Origin: Holothuria scabra
Lineage: Eukaryota > Echinodermata > Holothuroidea > Aspidochirotida > Holothuriidae
Reading direction: 5' to 3'
Assembly: GCA_037179385.1 (NCBI GenBank)
Contig: CM074185.1
Location: 5,823,371-5,887,370, forward strand
Length of the DNA stretch: 64,000 nucleotides
The notes under the pieces were generated by a model. That model worked only from the letters and a program-made list of their open reading frames with translations. It did no database searches and had not been told where the DNA came from. Made by a program: the position numbers and the translations under genes. The first letter of the stretch is position 1, and the number at the start of each line of letters is the position of its first letter. Below are positions 44,953 to 57,400 of the stretch, in pieces.

Positions 44953-47315
44953 CATAGGTTCTCAACCTTTTTTCCATCCCCGGAACCCTTAGGCTGTTCC
45001 ATATTTTTTGAGGGACCCCCGTCGGCGAAAAGAAAATCCCTTGATTGAGTTACGACTTACGCATTATCAGTGGCGTAGCTAGGGTTGGTGGCCCGGGAAC
45101 AAGAAACGAAATTGGCGCCCCTGCCCAAATCTTCCGCTGGAAATCTTATGTTTACACAACTCAAAAGGGTAAAATGGCTTTTTTAATGTCAGGTTCATGG
45201 CAGGGATGGCGCCAGGATCTGCTCCAAGCTCACCGGTATAGGGGGTGAGCATGTCGAAGCCACGGCAAAGGCGATTAGGTCCTGGTGGGACGTGACTTGT
45301 AGAATTTAAGGCGCGCGTACGCGCGACAAATTTTTGGCTTTTTTAACACTGGAATAAATAAACATAAGGAGCTTGTTTTGAAGAAAATTGGAAATTTTTA
45401 GAAGAAATTTGGCTTTTAAGTTTGTAAGGACCGTTAAAAATATTGAAGAGCCTGCCTTATTATAAGCAAAATCGAAAAAGTAATACGCGTTTCTAAAATT
45501 CGTTTGGGCTTTTAAAGCATTTTTAATGTAGACTTGCCTACAAAGACTCTCAGAAAATGTGGAAATTTGACAAAAAACTTTTACCTTTTTGAACAGAGAT
45601 TTGAAAATTAAGAGCTTAAATTGAAGAAATTTTGGATTTTAATGAAAACAATTGGGCTTTTGGTGAGGTGAAATTGAAAATCTTTTGCCATTTTTAACAA
45701 AAATTTGTAATTCTGAAGTTTATACTGAAGAAAAATGGTAATTTTATGATAGATTTGGGGGTTTTTATTGAGTGACGAATCTCACCTTCTTATACTAAAA
45801 ATCAAATAGGTCCCCGAGGCGACTTGTTCTTTGTTGAGGTTACTGAATATCATCATGGAGATTACATGCCCTCGGATGATATTAGGAAATTTCCCGAAAA
45901 CGTTAAGTTTCCGCCTTTTAACTATTTAACATATATTTGAAAATCTGGAGAATATTGAAGGAATTTAAGGCATGAAATGTGAATAATATTTTTTTTATTG
46001 TAGAAGGGAGCTTAAAAATTGAAGCCTACCTTGAAAATCAATCTATCCAAGTTCATATGGGCAAAATCAAGGCTGAGGTTGGTTGAGATTTTATATTTTG
46101 TCGTCCGACGAAAACTGAAAATCGTTGTACTCTCTTTTCAGAATGTTTGAAAACCTGCGGCTTATATTGAAAAATTTTTAGATTTTAATAAGGAAAATTG
46201 AGAATTTTGAGTTTCTTCGAAGAATATCTTCTTGTAAGCAAAATCAAAAAGATCGTACGGGTGAGGAGGCTTAAGTTTATCGAAGTACTTTTTTAATCGT
46301 TTGGATGAAGGTTCCCCGACGAAGTTGGATCTTTTCTCCGAGGGGGTCATGCCCCGCCCAACTGGCGCTCCTCTTGGCTCTGGCAAGTGGTAGGTCCAAC
46401 ATTTTTCTAATTAATCTCGAATTGGCATCCCCTAGAGTGGTGCTCGGTGCAACTTGCGCTCCTCTCTTGTCTTCCCGTTAGCTACGCTACTAGGCATTAT
46501 GGGACATAGATTATCTTAATAAAATTATAAGAAATACAAATTGATATTGAATTTAAAATAGAAATTGTTGCAATTTCACATTATCACGGCATGCCTCTTG
46601 GTGAAAATTCAATTTTCTCATCAAGTTAAGTGCCAGACATACAGATATAAAATTTGGTGTCATTAAGTTATTATATTCGAACAAATGGATTTTTATGTGT
46701 CCTTGTCTGACATAGAATTAAAAAAAAAACACCGAAAGAAACAAAAAATAATGATGAGAAATGGAGAAACAAATTTTTACTTTGCTTTTGTATGTTGTCG
46801 GTGTTGAAACTGAAAAGAAAACGAACCGTATCTACAGGTCTAATTGAAAGTCCTGTTAAACTTATTTCTATGACAAGATCTGTCTGTCCAATTCCCATAA
46901 CTTGTTCATTATCGTAGTGTAGTTAGAACAGTGTTATACTCTAGGTCGGATCAACCTGTCAACGTTAAAACAAACAACCCAATAAATTTGTTTTAAAGCT
47001 ACGAGGTTCAAAACTCGAATAAGATTGGTCCCTAGTAGAATAACTTGTTTTCATCTGCTCTGTTGTTACAGATTGCTAGCTTTGTATCTTAGGGGACTTC
47101 ACCTGCTGCTAACTAGGTAACTTTTTGTACCTCGAGCCTTACAAGTTTGGGAATGCTGGTTGCTGTATGATTTATAATTCTAAATTACGCCTACGATTTG
47201 TATTTTCAAAGCTCTTTAGGTTTTGCGGACCCCTAAATTTTCTAAGTACCCTATTTTTTCCGCCGACCCCCACGGACCCCTTTGTTCTTCGCGGACCCCA
47301 GGTGGAGAATCACTG
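44953..47315. mobile_element. hAT-like element with 8-bp target duplication, containing a second hAT-like element
   Basis: The left end CATAGGTTCTCAACC (44953) and the right end GGTGGAGAATCACTG (47301-47315) are inverted complements with a few changes, of the CAGNGGTTCTCAACC type common in hAT elements. Just outside are TACTAAGC (44945-44952) and TACTAACC (47316-47323), an 8-base duplication with one mismatch. Pyrimidine-rich GGACCCC motifs follow both ends. The interior is split by the insertion 45068-46493. No transposase remains inside. Confidence 0.7.
45068..46493. mobile_element. Nested hAT-like non-autonomous element (1426 bp)
   Basis: The left end CAGTGGCGTAGCTAGGG at 45068 and the right end CCGTTAGCTACGCTACTAG at 46475-46493 form TIRs. 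GCATTAT flanks both (45061-45067 and 46494-46500), matching the 7-8 base duplications of hAT. Collinear with the element at 18.5-20.07 kb. A palindrome GCGCGTACGCGC lies at about 45313. It contains no coding sequence. It was inserted after the surrounding 44953-47315 element. Confidence 0.75.
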
Positions 47316-47495
47316 TACTAACCTACATGAGAGCAGCCAGCCTATATTTTATTCCCAGGGTGGATACGGGCAATCTCGTTTTCCAGGAATTCACTATATC
47401 GTTTGAAAATGGGGGGGGGGGAGGCGCGCAATTAGGTTTAGAGACTTTAGGGTTCCAATACTAAAAGACACTCAGAAGTTAGAGCGTGGTTTTAA

Positions 47496-47981
47496 AAACT
47501 AAGGTTTGACGATTTCCACACTGTTTTAAAAAACTTTTCAACATTGATACCCAGCTCCACATATTTTGGACAGACATCAGCGTTTCGTGATATAATTTCT
47601 GCATACACAACTGTTGTTGATGTCGAAAAGGCTGCAACTGAATTCGAACAATTTTGCATCTTGTACAATGAACTTACATCAGGGGGTGTGGTAATAAAGA
47701 CCCTACAAGATACATTGAATTGGTGTGACTTACACAATGCATACCTTAACTTGATAGTACTTTATCGGATCTTTAGAATTATAGCCGTGTCATCAGCCTG
47801 TTTGGAGCGGTCGTTTAGCAAACTGATGATTATTAAAAACTACCCCAGGTCACCAATGAGGGAGGAAAGGCTAGCCAGTTTAACATTACTTTCCATTGAA
47901 AGAGAAATGACAGAAAGGGTGGACTTCGACAATGTAATTGCCGGGGTTAGCCGCATGGCAAACAGATATATACTTTTGTAA
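47496..47981 (+). pseudogene. hAT transposase C-terminal dimerisation region
   Basis: An open stretch of about 160 codons. It reads DFHTVLKNFSTL..YFGQTSAFRD, then LNLIVLYRIFRIIAVSSACL, then ERSFSKLMIIKNYPRSPMREERLASLTLLSIERE. The last part is the hAT-family C-terminal dimerisation signature (VSSACxERSFSKLKxIKxYxRSxMxxERLxxLxLLSIE), closest in style to ZMYM1-like hAT relatives. The frame has no proper ATG at its start, and the N-terminal BED zinc finger and catalytic core are absent. It is the 3' piece of a transposase gene or a captured exon. It lies just outside the right end of the 44953-47315 element, so it is not part of that element. Confidence 0.82.
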
Positions 47982-50900
47982 GGAATTCTTTTACTATCAT
48001 ATAATTTCAACTTTCATACTGCCCTTAACCTTTCAACTCATGGTGAATTTTGCCCAGCCACTCTATAGTGTACCTGACGAAGAGAGACACCATGGAAACA
48101 CGCAGTTATTCGGAATTTCCTGGGAAATTTTTGAGTGGTTCTTACAATAAATTTTTACTTTTTTTCATGGAGTGTGCCATAAAGCAGTAGGCCTATAGGC
48201 TAATGCAAGCAGAGGTGGATGAGGTGGCAGCAAAGCATGGAGTGCGAACAGTTAAATAAGAAACCACTTCATGTTTACATCTAAAGGATATTCTCAACAT
48301 CTTTGTCTTTCATGTTTTGGCTACATCAACTCCTCACCTTCATTTAGACTGACCAAGGAAGTAGCGTAGGCACATTGGAAGGTTTGCAGTTAATATAAGT
48401 GTTTTTGAAGTGAAGTGTTGTTATCGTTTAAATTTACTAGGCTAACAAAGTGTAAATTTTGTGTTGTACGGGTATGTCAGTCTTAAAAGTTATATGTTGA
48501 TGCATTACGTACGCAGCCTAGCTTCACGTAGCTTCCTTATAACCTGAATAACCCTCGGCCTCTCAGCAAAATGTCGAGTCTTTGCAAACCGGGTTGGTAA
48601 AGTTTTCACCGGAAAATATACTCTTTTGCCCGACCCCCCGACATGTGACCCCAGATACGCAGCTGCTGACAGGCTGGTCAATCGGCTGTATATCCTTTTG
48701 TCTAAATCTATCTGTAAAGGGTGTGTTCGTTCATTAGTCTTTATGATACCCAAATTTCACTAGGGTGTTCTGGGATACGTTCCCCAGTCTTTTTCCCCTT
48801 TGTATTGAGTACGCGAAAGGAACCGCCAGATTGCAACGTCGTCCCTTTGACGGGAGCCCAGGGCTTATCCGAGGAACTAGGGTTGCAGGTCAGGGGCAGG
48901 GAGTCATATCGGAATACTTTCCGAGAACCAGGGGATTTTATTTCACTGTCGCTATTGTGAACCAACGGCGAATCCAGAGGGGCGGGGGAGAAGACCGCCC
49001 CAGCCCCTCTGGATTCATAGGATTTACTAATAGTCTCCCCCGTTAGGTCGACCAAGAGAAAATATAAAAAATGTTTAATGACAAAAATTTAAAACAATGA
49101 AGTCATATCTAAATTACACATTTTGTGGGACATTTCCGGTATAGGGTATAGTGAGGCATGTAAAGATCTCAGTTCAATAGAAACTGAAGCATCTCTGGCG
49201 TACCTACTGCAAGAACTGGACTCTCATTTAAATGTCTAAACTCTGTTTAAAAAGTACCTAACATACCTTCAATAAAACTGGCAAGCGCCTAGCTTGCTGA
49301 CTTGAGACGAAATGGGGTCTTTAATTATTTTGAAATTGACGATTTGTCGTATTCATAAAACTAGCCTGAATACCATCACTTTGTGGCAAGCTAGACTGAG
49401 GAGACTTGTATTTCTTCTCGACTACTGAGTACTTCTATGAAACTCTTCCTAGCATTATCTAAGAAAAAGTAGGATTTAATATTAAAACGCTTGGAGTGTA
49501 CGGAAATTTTGATACTTTAGGTAGCATTTACGATAATTTTTGATAGTGCGGGACGAATTTGTGATAGAAACTGTTATTAACAGTTTCCTCTTTTTTCCCC
49601 TTTTCTCCTTCCCTCTTTCTCCCCTCTTCGCTCTTCTTATTGTATTATTATTTATCAATGGGGAAATGGCCCGCCCCCCTTGACGCGCCACTGATTCTCA
49701 CCGAGGTCACATCAGGGAACCTAAGTGGTGATACGTATGTCCATCAAGAATTACTTCATGTATGAAAAATCCTTTAAACTTGAATGCACTGTTTTCTGCA
49801 CGCATCAGGTGCGGTTTGCACTCAGAGTGAGGCCTCAACCGGCCCATGTGCCATTGTTTACAGACGTTACTATCTTATTTAGTGCTGGTAATCTTTGTAT
49901 GAATTTAAGGAGCATAGAGCCCTCAAAATCGTATAAAAGGGGCTTCCATTAAAACTTTCCCAATCAGACATCCTGTATCTCGCCCTAGACACACTCATGG
50001 TACTCTTTTTTAAGGCTGTGGTGTAGCCTTGTGGATTTCGTGTGTCAGACCCTCCAATGAGAGGATCGAAAATAAAAAGAAATGAAAGAAAGAAAGATAG
50101 GCAAGAAAAAAGTGGACGGAATTTCGGAGGGAAGAGGGAGGGGGGTATAGGGTTAAGGGACAGTTGCCCTTGACATTTCGAAACCGTTGATGAAAGTTTG
50201 CGTACATGAGAAAAAATACTGAAATGCTGAAAATTTCACTGCCCAAGTTATGATTTTGATGTCCTTAGAACCTTGAAATCACATTAAAGGGTTGTGGCCA
50301 AAATTTTTCTCTTCATGGAACAGTAGATGCTTTTCACCTGGCTTACTTCTCCTGACAAATGAACGAATCCTCTTCCCTCTGCATAATACACAGGTTGAAT
50401 AAACCTAAAGCACATACGCAGGCTGAAGATATTAAATATTGTTTCTTATACCGCGCCACAGCATGCTTTTATAAAATAGCCTATAATTACCTTTAATTAT
50501 ATGCTTGATTCAGTTTGCATATAAAGTAATTTTTAAGTTGAATCAAATGTACCCTTTCGTTTCTAAATCTAAATTTGATCTTAAAGCATATCATTTTAAT
50601 GAAGAGAATGTTTAGATGCAACGTTTTGATGTACAAGGTAAAGGATATGCCATTTCCCCACCTGGGAGGTATCCAGAATTTTCTTCCAAGGCCTTCGCTA
50701 CGGCTACACACCAAGCGATGGTGGATTTCCCAGTGGAGTACCAAAAGAGGGAGAGGAATGCACCGCATACCAGCATTTTACAGGGGTGTCATGTCACTAC
50801 GCTACAGTAAATAAGTAGAATTTCCAAACATATATTCAGTTCAAAGCTTTACCAAAGAAGCATCGGTTCCCCCCCCCCCTTTTTTTCTTCTCCATTCTTT

Positions 50901-51110
50901 ATTTCAGTTCATCTTTGCGTGTTCAATTTACACAGTGAAGTTACGTGAAAACAACATTTCAGCTTGAAAACACTTCCTTGCAACAAGAGAACTAAGATCT
51001 TATTTCCTTTGGTAAAAATGCAGTAGAAGTAAGGATGGATTGGCAAATAATTGAAATTGTTAAAAAACGCTATCAATAGAGCATACATAAACAATAAATA
51101 TCTTTCATTT
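47982..51110. other. No gene recognised; hairpin and transposon traces
   Basis: A hairpin lies at 48970-49015 (arms GAATCCAGAGGGG / CCCCTCTGGATTC, 22-base loop). A GACGCGCCACTG terminus lies near 49681-49692, and a G-rich stretch near 50130-50150. The phrase TTTCCAAACATAT-TTCAGTTCAAAGCTTT at about 50820 recurs at about 51665. No supported host gene. Confidence 0.45.
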
Positions 51111-51114
51111 CTCA

Positions 51115-51450
51115 CTAAATTAGAGAAAAAAATATTGAAAATAGAGAATCATATTTAACAATGGAAAGGGGTCTTGTGTTTGAAAAAAACTCATTCAGTT
51201 TCAACGAACGTACTTCATTATCCACTTTCTTTAAAATAAAATGCTCTTCTTCCACACAAGACTGAAAATAACTGTAAAAAGAAAGTGCATTTGGAACCCT
51301 GTTGTTTATTTTACAATTAAAGATAAAGTATTTTGTATGAAGGATGAAGAAATTTATTAAATGCTTAATGTCGTCAGTTGGTCCTAAAACATAACAGTTA
51401 CAAAAAATTTTCAAAGAGTAAAGGGCTCAACCTTCCCCATAGACAACATG
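51115..51450 (-). pseudogene. LINE ORF2 C-terminal fragment
   Basis: The 99-codon minus-strand frame reads IKHLINFFILHTKYFIFNCK and NNRVPNALSFYSYFQSCVEEEH followed by FILKK. This is the last segment of L1/Tx1-type ORF2 proteins, where a (I/L)LHTKYFIYKCKLxNxxP motif is usual. The RT and the rest are absent, and the stop is shared with short AT-rich sequence. It is a 5'-truncated, probably dead copy. Confidence 0.6.
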
Positions 51451-51885
51451 GATCCCTTTAATTACACCAGATTAAAAATAGAAAACATCTTTGAATAATG
51501 TGAAAGATATAATGGATTCAACGCTTGGCTTAGCTTACCAAAAGTAACACCATCTTGCATCTAACCCACTTTACATAGACAAACATTTCTTAAAGAGTAG
51601 GGACATCAACCCCCTCCTCTTGTCTAATGTCGAGTCAATAATTAGGAAAAACCACTAAAAATGGCAATTTCCAAACATATTATCAGTTCAAAGCTTTGCC
51701 AATAATAGCACCATTTTGCACATCATCTACCTTACGTAAATGTTAACCCTCCCTTTTTCCCCTTCCCTTGCCACCCTCGCCCAGGATGGTATCCCGCCAT
51801 GCATGAGTATAAAACGAAAGGTCCGATACTGTGTAAACTATCTATAAGCCCGGCTCTAGTGCTTTGTTTAGATATTGTCATAAAC
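51451..51885. repeat. Imperfect tandem duplication, about 160 bp
   Basis: The series AAGTAACACCATCTTGCATCTAACCCACTTTACATAGACAAAC-type text at about 51540-51585 is repeated in modified form at about 51702-51745 (AATAGCACCATTTTGCACATC..TACCTTACGTAAATG). It looks like transposon-derived sequence. No gene. Confidence 0.4.
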
Positions 51886-51889
51886 TACC

Positions 51890-52990
51890 CCTCTAGAAAT
51901 GTCCTAAGCTACGGCACTGAGTTGTTTCCAGAGTCTCAGGTTCTTTATCTGCCAAATGTTGGGGTGACCATGCATCTACAATATTCGGGATAAGTGTTGT
52001 AAATTTGTTTTAGACCCACCCCTGCCCCACCTCATTCACTCCACCCCCTGCTCAACAAACCATTAAAACACCATGACGACAACTTATCTGCTAATAATTC
52101 TGTCATGTTCTAGTAGAATCCGAAACTTAAAACATGACATTCTAGCAAGTTCGTTGAGTACCATCAACTAAAATATTCCATGTTTGAAGAGAAGAATGCG
52201 ATGTCCTCTCAGAACCACCGTAGAAAATTGATTGAAAGGAAAAATATTGCTAAGTTTTCATTCAATCATTTTGCAGAAAATTGTTGAAATGACGAAATAT
52301 GAAAAGTTGTCATTTCATCATTTTTCAGAAAATTGTTGCTTTGCACACTTGGAAGGATGTGAGAAATTTAACATTTTGCAGAAAATTGTTGAAATGACGA
52401 AATATGAAAAGTTGTCATTTTATCATTTTTCAGAAAATTGTTGTTTTGCACACTTGGAAAGATGTGAGAAATTCAACATTTTGCAGAAAATTGTTGAAAA
52501 AATGAGATATGATAAGTTGTCATTTCATCATTTTTCAGAAAATTGTTGCTTTGCACACTTGGAAGGATGTGGGAAATTTAACATTTTGCAGAAAATTGTT
52601 GAAATGACGAGATATGAAAAGTTGTCATTTTATCATTTTTCAGAAAATTGTTGCTTTGCACACTTGGAAGGATGTGCGAAATTCAACATTTTGCAGAAAA
52701 TTGTTAAAAAAATGAGATATGATAAGCTGTCATTTCATCATTTTTCAGAAAATTGTTGCTTTGCACACTTGGAAAGATGTGAGAAATTTAACATTTTGCA
52801 GAAAATTGTTGAAATGACGAAATGTAATAAGTTCTCATATCATCATTTTTCTGCTTTTTGACGAGATATTATGTTGTCATTTTGACATTTTTCTGAAAAA
52901 TGTTAGCTTACTAGCCAAAAAGATATCGTGATCTTGTGGCACTTTTAAGCTTCCGTAGGTACACTTTAAGGGCAGATCGTTCACATATTT
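51890..52990 (+). mobile_element. Minisatellite-bearing repeat element, copy B (plus strand)
   Basis: The left flank (about 51945-52225) and right flank (52862-52975) match copy A at 43.1-44.2 kb in inverted orientation. They surround a longer array (52268-52855). Matching landmarks are TTTATCTGCCAAATGTT, CTCAACAAACCAT-AAAACA, CCGAAAC-TAAAACATGACA, GAACCACCGTAGAAAA, and TAGCTTACTAGCCAAAA-GATAT. The outer limits are where similarity fades; no target duplication could be fixed. Confidence 0.85.
52268..52855 (+). repeat. 105 bp minisatellite array, copy B (about 5.6 units)
   Basis: Units begin TTTTGCAGAAAATTGTTGAA at 105-base spacing (first two at 52269 and 52374). A 209-codon frame runs through on the + strand with a 35-residue period (QKIVEMTKYEKLSFHHFSEN then CCFAHLEGCEKFNIL), Cys-Cys and His-rich. 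Some units contain an in-frame extra codon with a compensating loss. It does not resemble a known protein. I treat it as non-coding because a period divisible by three keeps a frame open by default. Confidence 0.9.
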
Positions 52991-53155
52991 TCCTATGCTA
53001 CAGACGTCAATGCCACAGGTCTTAAATCATTAAAACACGGTATAATAGGTTTTTTGGAATTGGAATTATAAAAGTTATTTACGAAGGTTACAGCCTACAA
53101 ATAGTAGGCTACCGTCATACGTGAATGAAAGAATGAAGAAAATAGATTCAGTTTT

Positions 53156-53340
53156 CAGTGTTGTAATCGAGTCACTAGATTAGTGACTCGAGTCACCATT
53201 TTTCAAACTTTTAAGTGACGCGAGTGGAGTCATTGACTCGAGTCACTGTATTATTTCAATGTGGAAATTACTACTGAATTCTATCGAGTCACTGCCATTT
53301 TGAAAGGAAGTGACTTGAGTCGTGACTTGTTACAACACTG
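53156..53340. mobile_element. 185 bp hAT-type MITE
   Basis: The left end CAGTGTTGTAATCGAGTCAC and the right end, complement of CAGTGTTGTAACAAGTCAC, are near-perfect TIRs. TCAGTTTT (53148-53155) and ACAGTTTT (53341-53348) flank it, an 8-base target duplication with one mismatch. The inside is built of repeated GAGTCACT / AGTGACTC on both strands. There is no coding capacity. Confidence 0.82.
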
Positions 53341-54312
53341 ACAGTTTTCAATGAGTTCTGGGGGTTTGAGTGAAACTTAAACAAACTTGTCTCGATCAAA
53401 CCTTTTGCACATTTCCTTCTGCGCGAATGTGACTTTGAACAAGCTTGTGCACGTAGGAAATTCCTCATACCGTAAATGCTATACAATAGCTGAGCTATTG
53501 CTTACTGTGCGAGGCAAATGTATGTCATCATTCGACCTTGTGTCTACTTACTTGGTATTAATTTACCCAAATATTTGTCTGAAGTTTGGTTAAGGCGATA
53601 TTCGAAAATTACCTTAATGATGCAATCTTTGCCGAGAAAAAAATCAACGGTATTTCACTCCTTCCAGGGAGGGTTTTATTTGGTAAAATACAATTTGCAT
53701 CTACGCTTTCAGCTTTGCAATTAAGGTGCCGAAATGCTCCAGGATTCTACTAGAGTTGAAAGAAAGTTAAACTGATTTCCGACTAGTTGTCCTTATAAGG
53801 TAGCGGACCACTAATTTTAAGTCCCATTGACTCACACACTAAATTAGGCTACTTCCATACCCTATAGCTCCCAGTAGAAGTTTTCAACAAAGACAAACCA
53901 CCCTTCTGATCGAAGCTCACAATCTGGCATGGCTCATTCAAATTTCCATACCATGACCATTGAAAATTTTGAGCTAGAGAAACTCGAATGATAGATACGT
54001 GTTTTTAGAAAATATTGTTCAGCGGCATAATTTTCACACTTTCACTAAATTATCACAAACATCTGCTTGATTTAACAACAGGCCATGTAGTTGCTGACAT
54101 GTCACCCTACCTTTAAAACAATTACAATAGGTGTTGTCTGATAAATTCGGATTGTGCAGTTGTACTGGTGGTTTAACTCCATCTTTTATCATTAATAGTT
54201 CCATGGGTATGGATAAAAGCGGCGATAGAGATGTGAAATTTTTCCCTAACAGATGTCTCAGTTCTCTTAACGATCACATGCAGTGTGTGAGCATTGTCAG
54301 AAGTAAAATACA

Positions 54313-54466
54313 AGGGTAGATGCGAACTGTTTAGAAGGTGTTTCTTGATTGACTTGCAAATGTGTTGTATCGATTGTATTCTTTGTTAGGGTTAGGGATT
54401 AGGTTGGGGATTAGCGCTGTCGTTAGCTAGTTAGAAAACTTCTTGTTAAACAGTGCACATCGCCCC
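54313..54466 (+). mobile_element. MITE-like copy, same family as 8.15-8.45 kb
   Basis: It starts GTAGATGCGAACTGTTTAGAAG and ends TTGTTAAACAGTGCACATCGCCCC, with the inner blocks GTTTCTTGATTG, TATCGATTGTATTCTTTG and GGGTTAGGG in the same order as the two copies at 8 kb. Single, not tandem. Confidence 0.7.
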
Positions 54467-57400
54467 AAATACAAAACCATGCCTACAGACCACTATGCGT
54501 TGACATCACACACAGACATATTGGTTACAAAATATAAAACACTCTGCGCGCTCATCAAGCCAGTTGTCTGCATTTGATGGAGTAAGTTGCGATTTATGAT
54601 GTGTCCGTACTTGCATGCTTCCATTGGTGGTCGCTCTTGTACTGTGGTCTTACGTACCCTGCGCTCGAGGTAACACCGTGTTGCCTCGTGCACTCAAGGT
54701 CGTGGCAGGGTTCTGTGGTTTTAAACACCGTGTTTGTGGTAATAAACAAGATATCAAGTGTCTTATGACACCGTGACGAGTGACCCGTACTTCCGGATGA
54801 GGGATGAACATCACAACAACAGGCCAAGGTTTGCACTTTGTATGTCACCTATAGTATATAGCTTGTATAAATTGCGCGAGCCATTCGTTAGTGTATCGTT
54901 GTAGCATGTGTTGGTCCAGCTGTATGCTCCAATTTAGCCTAGTATTCGTTGCATAAAGAATTCATTCTTCGTATCAAAGTGAATGTGACCATTTATCGCG
55001 ATCATTTCGAAACTTCTCAGACATTATCAGGGGCGTAACCAGCAGGGGGCAGCCCCCCCCCCCGACACAAAAAACGGGAAGGGAAGGAAGGGAAGGAAAA
55101 AAAGGAAAAAGAGAGGGAAGAAGGGGAAAAGGAAAAGAGAAAAAGGAGGGGAAGGAAAGAAAAGAAAGGCAGAAGGAAAAAAGGAAAACGTGAAAGAAGG
55201 ATAAAGGAAAGAAAGGGGGAAGGAAAAAAGAGAAAACGAAAAAAGAAAGTGGGCCAACTATAACATCAAAAGCAAGATTGATCTGCATTCATGAAACACT
55301 GTTTTGGTCAATATATGAACATTCTTTTAGAAAAATATATATATGAACATTCATTTAGTCGCCTACGTTAAAAAAATAATATCTGAGGTCCACTTTATCG
55401 GAGGAAAGACTTTCCTCCCTTGCTCTTTGCCAGACAGTCGGAGGACTTTAGAAAAGCAACCATTCACCAATATTTGAAGGAAGTGCAGATTTTTCAGTAA
55501 CCCCTCAACTCTTTAAACTTAAAGCTTTATGCAATTTAAGCTTCATATCAACAAATTATTGTTTCAAAAGGGCAGAAATTTCCGCTCGCTTTCGCCGGAA
55601 TATATCCCTGATACAGTAGGGTTCACATTTGCAAGAAATATCGGAAAACTAAGCTACTACTTACAAGTCCGAGACATGCCATTTCCGGCTGTTTGAGGGG
55701 TCGCGATTTTTCAAAATTTTCTGTACGCTCCACGCCAACTGAAGATAGTCTTTCTATCAAGACTTCATATTCTAGGCTGGGGAACCCATTGGCCGACCGT
55801 ACCCAAGTACTCTCATATACACCTGTCATTTCCCGATTTTTTCTCCTTTCATTTCTTCGAATGTGCATCAAACGACTTAAAGCAAGGCGAAACAAGACAT
55901 ACGTCTAGACTATTTGCCTGCAATGCAACTTTCGTGGTTATTTTTTCTTTTGGTATTGAATGAGTCATAAGATTTAACTTATATTATATAGTTTTAGGAG
56001 AGATATTTAATCCTGTTTCGTTTTGTGGGAGGTTAGAATATATAGATTTCGATGACGTTATATTTTGCTTATCAATACGTAAATTTAAGCTGACGAAGTC
56101 ATTGGTTATGGGTAGTGGGAACCTACCCTGACGGGTTCGCCTAGACCAGTTGCGGTGCTGTCGCTTTTACTGTCTTGTTTTGTTTTGGTCCTTTGGAACT
56201 GAATGATTATAAGGGTCAGCTTATATTAAAGTGACTCATTGAGTTGATATCGATAACTTAATGAAAGTGTGTAACTGTTTAAGGGTGCAAACATTTGAAA
56301 ATGCTTTTAATTTACAGTTTTACATCCAATAGTTACGACTAAAGTCAAACATTCGAATTTTGTGGTGTCCCGACTTGTAACGGTTTTGTGTATTATTTGA
56401 AAAAGTGTCTGGCCTCGAATTTTTGAAAATGTTTTTTCATTAATATGTGAAGAAAACTTAACACCTTTGGGAAAATTTGTTGAATATCATGAACCAACTC
56501 AATGAGCCGCTTGAAGCAGGGAGTTGCAACTCCCTGTATTAAGTAGTCTTAGAAGAGATGTTGAACACGTTTTAGGTTATGGGTGTTTCAAATGCAATGT
56601 ATTGGTGGATGTAACTATAACTATTTAATCATAACCAATCATCTTTAAGAAAACTGGAAGGGGACAGGGGACCGTTAGGTTTATGTCAACCATAGCAACT
56701 CACACACAGGTTTTGTACCGTATTAGGGGCTAGCAAACAAGGTGAAATGCATAAACTTTTAATAGGCCATGGTGGAAAAAGTTTTTCAACTAATAGTGGT
56801 AGTAAACATGGGCGTTCGCGGAAAAAATTAGGAAGGGAGGGGCAAAACAATTTTAGGGGGAAAGGCCACCATTGGTTGGCGCAGAGTGCCAGAAAAATCG
56901 GCATCGTTGGATCGTTGGAAATGGCACTTCTAAAGGCCTATTTAATAAATATAAAAAGGGAAAAACACTGAGTAAACTGTTAAGAAATGTTGACGGTTTG
57001 GCCCTCCACTTTTTTACTTGAGGAGGCAAAGACCCTATTTGCCCTCTACGGGATTTGCGTCACTGTAAAGTAAACATCAAAATGATTGCCTAATCATCTT
57101 TTTTTTTTAATTTATGTTAAATGTGACGTAGACATTAAATTTGGACCGTTTGCAGAGGATTAAGATTGTTGGCGTACAGAACAAAGTTTTGAACAGGTAC
57201 AAGACATTTCGTAACTTCAAATTTTTAGCCAGGTGGCTCATTTCATCCCTTTGCCTGTCAACGTAAATGGTAAAGTAGCAAGACACTTATTTATAAGCTA
57301 GTTTTCCTCTGATTTGTTATAGTTATGTCAGGGAGCTGTGGTGTAATCAGAAAAACGTTTATTCATCATAAAGTCCGTTTTTGCCTTGAAAGTGATTTGT

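Noticed and set aside
43345..52855. CRISPR-like array
   Set aside because: The 105 bp units are directly adjacent without unique spacers, and this is an animal genome. It is a minisatellite.
52232..52861. 209-residue Cys/His repeat protein as a confident gene
   Set aside because: The repeat period is a multiple of three, so an open frame is expected without selection. No splice sites or known domain support it.
54974..55288. Phe/Ser/Pro-rich minus-strand proteins
   Set aside because: They are translations of a 180-base purine/pyrimidine tract inside a transposon end. They have no domain.
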